Assembly (NCBI GenBank): GCA_031268065.1
Contig: JAIRXX010000064.1
Coordinates: forward strand, 1-9,569
Reading direction: 5' to 3'
Length of the DNA: 9,569 nucleotides
Source: Propionibacteriaceae bacterium
GTDB taxonomy: Bacteria; Actinomycetota; Actinomycetes; Propionibacteriales; Propionibacteriaceae
The notes under the pieces are model-generated. The model was given only the letters and a program-made list of their open reading frames with translations, was not told the origin of the DNA and made no database searches. The translations under genes were made by a program, and so were the position numbers. This document shows, piece by piece, positions 6,801 to 9,569 of this stretch (positions are counted from its first letter, which is position 1; each line of letters starts with the position of its first letter).

Positions 6801-7955
6801 TTTATCAAGGTTTTCGCTGTCCCACGCTTCTTGGTCCCCCACGATGTCGGAGAACTGGACGAAGGCGATGATGTCTTCCTTCGAGAATTCGCTGCCCATG
6901 AGAATCCGGTACGGCGTTCCAGAGAGGTGGAGCCGGATGCGGGCCTGGAGAACTTTGAGCTGTTCCTCGGCTTCAGCGGTGTCGATCTGGTCATCCTCGA
7001 CTCTCCTTAGAGCAGTGGCGTCATCGGCTGGCTGCCCTGCTTCTTTCAGAATTCGCCCGTACTCCTCGGCCCGCGCCCCGAAGTGCGTCTCGTCAACGAC
7101 GAGGAGGTCTATCTGGTTTTTGAACAGTTCTTGGTGCTTGTCCTTGATGTTCTTGCCTTGAAGGTCTTGCAGCGTCAGGAATAGCACCACGCTTTGGCCT
7201 TCAGCGAGGGCTTCCTTCATGGCGTTCTCGTCTTGGCTGAGCGAGTCCGAGTCGAGAAACACATATTCGGAAAAGTTGCCTGCTGTCTCGACTGTCTTCT
7301 TCCATTCGGTCTTCACATCCGCTTTGGCAGACATGACCAAGACTGTCTTGGCCGCCATCGCTTTGGCGCAGCAAAGCGATGTGAAGGATTTGCCGAAACG
7401 CATGACGGCATACATCAACAAGTTCGCGCGGCCAGCCTCTACCGCCTCGATGAAGCGGCCAACAGCCGCTCGCTGGTTCGGACGCAACGTCCAATCTTCA
7501 CCGCGAACGTAGTGGTGCTCGACGGGCAGCCGGTCTTCGGCATCGTAGAAGTCATAGCGGCCCGAGTTGTCATCGAAACTACTTTGGATGTCGGCGATGG
7601 CATCCTCGACATCGACCGCCGAAGTGTCCGCGAAGAACTCACGGCTGTAGTAGACGCCTGCTCCCTGCTCACCGTCGGCCAGTCTGGCTTTCCCCGCCTC
7701 GATCTCCAAATACTGGTGGACGGCGTAGTCGCGGAAGTACACATCAGCGGCAACGTTGGCCTTGCCTTCATACTCTTTCTCCAGGTCGGGGAAATGTTTT
7801 CGCCACACCCGGAGCCGCATTGCGACCGGCCTGTACGTGTCGCCGACCTTGAGGTAGTTCGGGATAGTGTTAGTGGCGAAAGCGTAAATGTGGGGCTGCA
7901 CTCGGCCAACAATTAGCTGGTCGAGGACTCCGAAGTCGATGCTGGGGGCGCTCAT
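3816..7955 (-). CDS. Large restriction-modification-like protein: GIY-YIG-like domain, SF2 helicase, Eco57I-type adenine methyltransferase
   Basis: The 1379-aa protein has three recognisable parts. Residues about 20-90 resemble a GIY-YIG/T5orf172 nuclease fold: HIYAF (22-26), YLKVG (34-38), Arg47, and acidic or His candidates around 76-86. Residues about 155-600 are an SF2 ATPase: atypical Walker A MRFGKS (185-190), DETH (288-291), SGTP (345-348) and a second lobe ending in QATFR (586-590). A linker follows, acidic at about 736-751. Residues about 870-1379 are an Eco57I-like N6-adenine methyltransferase: TPSWLCHDM (882-890), FLDIASKSGEF (909-919) as AdoMet motif I, and GNPPY (1027-1031) as catalytic motif IV, then a probable target-recognition region. 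The order resembles type ISP enzymes, which couple methylation, ATP-driven translocation and cleavage in one chain. The ATG at 7955 overlaps the upstream stop as ATGA; a TTG 24 codons earlier is less likely. Sampled rows are lower in GC than the nad genes. Confidence 0.9.
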   Translation of the reverse strand: MSAPSIDFGVLDQLIVGRVQPHIYAFATNTIPNYLKVGDTYRPVAMRLRVWRKHFPDLEKEYEGKANVAADVYFRDYAVHQYLEIEAGKARLADGEQGAGVYYSREFFADTSAVDVEDAIADIQSSFDDNSGRYDFYDAEDRLPVEHHYVRGEDWTLRPNQRAAVGRFIEAVEAGRANLLMYAVMRFGKSFTSLCCAKAMAAKTVLVMSAKADVKTEWKKTVETAGNFSEYVFLDSDSLSQDENAMKEALAEGQSVVLFLTLQDLQGKNIKDKHQELFKNQIDLLVVDETHFGARAEEYGRILKEAGQPADDATALRRVEDDQIDTAEAEEQLKVLQARIRLHLSGTPYRILMGSEFSKEDIIAFVQFSDIVGDQEAWDSENLDKDDVNEWDNPYFGFPQMVRFAFKPSKAARQKMEELSKSGISLALSALLEPRSIRKDNDDLHKQFKHEPEILDLLRVIDGSQQDDNLLGFLDYDRIKQGMMCRHMVMVLPYCASCDAMEALIQSHSGDFRNLGDYQIINISGVEGARRYRSPEDVKKAISDAEAAGRKTLTLTVNRMLTGSTVEQWDTMLYLKDTSSPQEYDQATFRLQNQYVRTLFSEREEGQTSTIRNNLKPQTLLVDFDPDRLFRMQEQKSLIYNVNTDENGNAKLEERIKEELRISPIITLNAEGIHQVDAADILAAVSEYSSKRSVGDEACDIPIDLDVLRDDDIRRVIEAQAELGSKSGLTLEPFDGEENDLDMSGEDDDTDQGGSKATDEYGRDCAPPASDDSSKSLARKLQTYYQRILFFAMLATDEVRSLAGIVDVIEEDNNARIARHLFLDPGVLRALLRVFDPFKLSCLDYKIQNISQLVHDEMLEPVERAARALGKFTRISDSEVRTPSWLCHDMIAQIPGEKLAADVEEGRVFLDIASKSGEFALALYERLVQELGVEPIAIKSMIYSIPSSSIAYEFTRRFYEILDLDVKNIASSFNAYDLVEVSEADGRLVAKDVASVLREGDTAWSELALDAKLLEGSVQMEFSAVVGNPPYQADDGGFGTSAAPIYQLFVELGKQLDPQFLSMVIPSRWFAGGKGLDSFRTEMLHDSRIRTLHDYLTASDVFPDVGLKGGVCHFLRDRDNPGDCTVTTQYKDETPSVATRPLLEKGADVFIRFNEGISILKKVMAVEGAGDSLSLPDEKRFDRLVSSRKPFGLTTTFKGNGARSNGDVLVYRNGGVGYTPRSSITLGGALIDKWKLFIGRAAAGTGNKDTYPHRIIPTPFVGKPGSISSETYLCIGPFDEHEDAQNALSYLECRLTRLLILLHKPSQDVTRKVYTFVPVQNFSRTWTDEDLYAKYGLSATEIAFAEKMVRSMGKTPLTATDTPHHARQSTQTPVTTKAK

Positions 7956-8938
7956 CGTAACGGTCTTGCTTTCAGAAAGGAACGGAACTCTACCGTCTCC
8001 ATCTTCCTCCAGTCGCGGATGCGGCAAGGCGGGCCTTCATCTTCGCGGGTGTTGAACAGAATCGGCTCGTTCACATTGGAGTTCAGAGTTTTGAGGGGGA
8101 TCGTGCCGGTGAAAGCGTCCATCTGCCAGATGTTCCACACTATGACGCCCACAATGGCCAGCAGTTCGGATTCAGACGGCGGACGATCCAAGGCGTGCCG
8201 CGTGTAGTCAACATAGGTGGCTAGCAGGTTCTCGCGGGCCAACAACAGGCTGTCACCTTGAAACTCGAAACCGTAGATGCTCTCGAAGGCCCGCCGCACC
8301 CAGAACAACCACTCGTCTTCGCCGTGACAGTTCTCGGTGACAACGCGCAGCTTTCGATCTAACAACCCGATCCGGCGTCCGAGCACAATCGGCTCTCCGG
8401 TAGTGGCGTCGTAACGGCTCACCAGGTAAGGCGCTTCCCCACAAGCAACTTCCAGCCTCGGCTCATCAACGTAGCGCTTCCAGGTGCGGCTACCCTCGGC
8501 GTCGAACTGAACCGGAGCCGTAAGGGTGCGCCAGCCCTTCCGGGTGGCGGTGTTGAAAACGCCCGTCCGACCAAACCATGCCTCGTCCACAGCATTGTTT
8601 TGCTCGTTGCATTGCCACGGCGGAGTGAAGACCTCAGCCTTGTCCTTTGCCCTTCCACCTTGCCGCGCTTTCGACTTCTTGACGCGCGGATGGATGACTC
8701 CGGCGTTCTGCCCGGTGATAGCTGCGACCGTGATGGGTCGGTCTGCGGTGAACCTAATCCCCAAGTGGGCGTAATCGTCAGTTGCCCAAATGATGTTGCG
8801 CTCAGTGGTCATGTCCGCGAGCAGAAGTTCCAACACCTGGGGCGCTGAACTTGCCAGCGACTCCTCGCTGACATCGACACGCGGCGACAACGGAATAATC
8901 TCGGGTAGCCTCGCCGGTAGTACTGCCGTGCTCATCAT
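7952..8938 (-). CDS. Restriction-modification subunit resembling the AdoMet-binding half of an adenine methyltransferase
   Basis: The 328-aa protein matches what I know as the 'restriction endonuclease subunit M' family, usually found beside a large helicase-methyltransferase. Conserved-looking blocks are TTERNIIWATDDY (44-56), HPRVKKSK (83-90), AEVFTPPWQCNEQNN (101-115, like motif X), LEVACGEAPYLVSRYD (162-177, like motif I with CGEAP for CGSGx), IYGFEFQGDSLLLARENLL (221-239, like motif II) and VWNIWQMDAF (267-276, like motif III). No NPPY-type catalytic motif follows before the C-terminus, so it probably cannot methylate alone. Two ATG codons are adjacent (8938 and 8935); an in-frame stop at 8966-8968 rules out a longer form. 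The Shine-Dalgarno is weak. Its TGA overlaps the next start, so the two products are probably made together and may form a complex. The function of the family is not known to me. Confidence 0.82.
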   Translation of the reverse strand: MMSTAVLPARLPEIIPLSPRVDVSEESLASSAPQVLELLLADMTTERNIIWATDDYAHLGIRFTADRPITVAAITGQNAGVIHPRVKKSKARQGGRAKDKAEVFTPPWQCNEQNNAVDEAWFGRTGVFNTATRKGWRTLTAPVQFDAEGSRTWKRYVDEPRLEVACGEAPYLVSRYDATTGEPIVLGRRIGLLDRKLRVVTENCHGEDEWLFWVRRAFESIYGFEFQGDSLLLARENLLATYVDYTRHALDRPPSESELLAIVGVIVWNIWQMDAFTGTIPLKTLNSNVNEPILFNTREDEGPPCRIRDWRKMETVEFRSFLKARPLR

Positions 8939-9205
8939 GGGTGTGTCTTGCCGCCATTCGTGTCGCTACTTCCCCGACGACATGGACGAGCCGTCGGGAT
9001 CAACGGTGGAGACTCTGAGAGCACTTCACCACTGGTTGCCCAGTCTATCTGGCACCTCCGACAAAAACGGGGTCTGGCGCTTCGGCCAGGAGAGCAATGA
9101 TCTGGGATCGCGCGGGCGGGCTGACTGGCTCTAGCAAAGTGTGCGCCTTGCTGACAGACTTATCACGTTCTCCACCCATACATGACGACGATAGGGGTCC
9201 GGCGC
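8939..9205. other. Divergent intergenic region between the restriction cassette and the secreted-protein gene
   Basis: These 267 bp must hold the promoter of the minus-strand cassette and probably that of the plus-strand gene. I see no tRNA, no long inverted repeat and no reading frame with recognisable similarity. A TAGACT on the minus strand (9042-9047) fits an actinobacterial TAnnnT -10 box, but no properly spaced -35 box accompanies it, so no promoter is called. Short frames on both strands here look incidental. Confidence 0.5.
9193..9197 (+). promoter_or_regulatory. Shine-Dalgarno of the secreted-protein gene
   Basis: AGGGG stands 8 bases before the ATG at 9206 and 11 before the second ATG at 9209. 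The spacing favours 9206 and supports the gene being real despite its low-complexity sequence. Confidence 0.6.
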
Positions 9206-9569
9206 ATGATGAGAAAACAGCTTCGGAAAGCATTGCTGGCGGCGTTGGCGTTTGGGCTGGTCCTCGGAGGATTATCAGCCGCGCCGATGACAGCCAGCGC
9301 GGATGACCCGCTGGACACAGGCGGCCAGACGACCACAGCCCCGGCAGGCGGCGCGGGCACCCCGGCAGACAACGCGGGCGTCCCGGCGGGCGGCGCGGGC
9401 ACCCCGGCAGACGGCGGCACTCCCCTCCCCGTTGACGCAGACGACGCCGAAAAGGTTGATCCGCCTGACCAGGCGGCTCCAGCGGAGGAATTGCCTCCGG
9501 TCGATGTCGGCGGGACAGCGGAGATAGCTGATTCCCTGCCCGGTATGCCAGCCCGGAGATCGGAAGAGC
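9206..9569 (+). CDS. Secreted Ala/Gly/Pro/Thr-rich protein, N-terminal part (truncated by contig end)
   Basis: The frame starts with a classic Sec signal peptide: basic n-region (RKQLRK, 3-8), a hydrophobic core (LLAALAFGLVLGGL, 10-23) and an ASA site at 30-32, predicting cleavage before Asp33. The mature part begins with a flexible Ala/Gly/Pro/Thr segment (about 39-73) containing a 14-residue repeat, then an acidic, Pro-rich stretch (about 76-100). This looks like a linker or stalk preceding a domain that lies beyond the window. Only 117 codons are genuine: from 9557 onward the sequence is adapter, so residues after PAR are artefactual. No lipobox cysteine is present, so it is not a lipoprotein by this evidence. 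The family is not recognisable; a cell-wall-associated or exported protein is inferred. Confidence 0.72.
   Translation, partial: MMRKQLRKALLAALAFGLVLGGLSAAPMTASADDPLDTGGQTTTAPAGGAGTPADNAGVPAGGAGTPADGGTPLPVDADDAEKVDPPDQAAPAEELPPVDVGGTAEIADSLPGMPARRSEE
9341..9412. repeat. In-frame tandem repeat with a 42-bp period in the secreted-protein gene
   Basis: A 30-bp unit at 9341-9370 recurs at 9383-9412 with one A-to-G difference, separated by 12 bp. Both copies are in the same frame and encode PAGGAGTPAD. The residues between (NAGV) extend a looser seven-residue theme (AGTPADN, AGVPAGG, AGTPADG). Such arrays can change copy number by slippage and are prone to assembly error. Confidence 0.85.
9557..9569 (+). 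other. Residual Illumina adapter sequence at contig end
   Basis: AGATCGGAAGAGC, the exact 13-base common start of Illumina TruSeq-type adapters, forms the very last bases of the window. Its position at the terminus makes chance identity unlikely. It marks the right edge as a contig end and the bases as non-biological. Confidence 0.93.

Noticed and set aside
7194..7916. 240-codon plus-strand frame opposite the 5' part of the large restriction gene
   Set aside because: The minus-strand frame carries helicase and GIY-YIG-like motifs; the plus-strand translation has none.
7956..8027. 24-codon N-terminal extension of the large restriction protein from a TTG
   Set aside because: It would overlap the upstream gene by 76 bp and uses a rare start; the ATG at 7955 gives the common ATGA coupling and begins just before the GIY-YIG-like domain.
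3815..8975. Near-identical 11-mers (GCTACTTCgCC at 3815 and GCTACTTCcCC at 8965) flanking the cassette as possible insertion repeats
   Set aside because: A 10-of-11 match between two flanks of this size is expected by chance fairly often, and no integrase or transposase gene is present.
8939..9205. Short frames on both strands in the divergent intergenic region
   Set aside because: No ribosome-binding site, no recognisable similarity, and partial overlap with the start of the neighbouring gene.

Overview
The window reads as one assembled contig, or the end of one, from a high-GC bacterium, most likely an actinobacterium. This is inferred from the nadA-nadB-nadC order, the CNLCPHMK-type NadA C-terminus, the tandem pair of crcB genes, strong GC bias in the housekeeping genes and an AxA-type secreted Ala/Gly/Pro/Thr-rich protein. 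No rRNA or tRNA is present to fix the taxon. The last 13 bases (9557-9569) exactly match the start of the common Illumina adapter, so the right edge is a contig end with untrimmed adapter and the last codons there are not biological.

Left block (1-3696, plus strand): a tight operon for de novo NAD synthesis followed by a fluoride exporter. The 3' part of nadA (quinolinate synthase), nadB (L-aspartate oxidase) and nadC (quinolinate phosphoribosyltransferase) convert aspartate to nicotinate mononucleotide. Two crcB/fluC genes follow, 18 bp after nadC. nadB/nadC and crcB1/crcB2 overlap by ATGA. The two CrcB proteins show opposite positive-inside charge bias and complementary substitutions at the two pore phenylalanines, pointing to an obligate antiparallel heterodimer.

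Middle block (3816-8938, minus strand): a two-gene restriction-modification-like cassette, convergent with the nad-crcB operon and visibly lower in GC in sampled rows. The promoter-proximal gene (7952-8938) encodes a 328-aa protein resembling the AdoMet-binding half of an N6-adenine methyltransferase and stopping before the catalytic NPPY motif. It overlaps by ATGA a 1379-aa gene (3816-7955) that combines an N-terminal GIY-YIG/T5orf172-like domain, an SF2 helicase (MRFGKS, DETH, SGTP) and an Eco57I-like methyltransferase (motif I, NPPY). The layout recalls single-chain type ISP restriction enzymes but with a different putative nuclease and an added methyltransferase-like partner. It is the best candidate here for an uncharacterised defence system, although both proteins resemble families already seen in bacterial genomes.

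Right block (8939-9569): a 267-bp divergent intergenic region, then the 5' part of a secreted low-complexity protein with a 42-bp period repeat, cut off by the contig end. A 40-codon cysteine-rich reading frame (3707-3829) in the gap between the left and middle blocks is reported only as a weak candidate.
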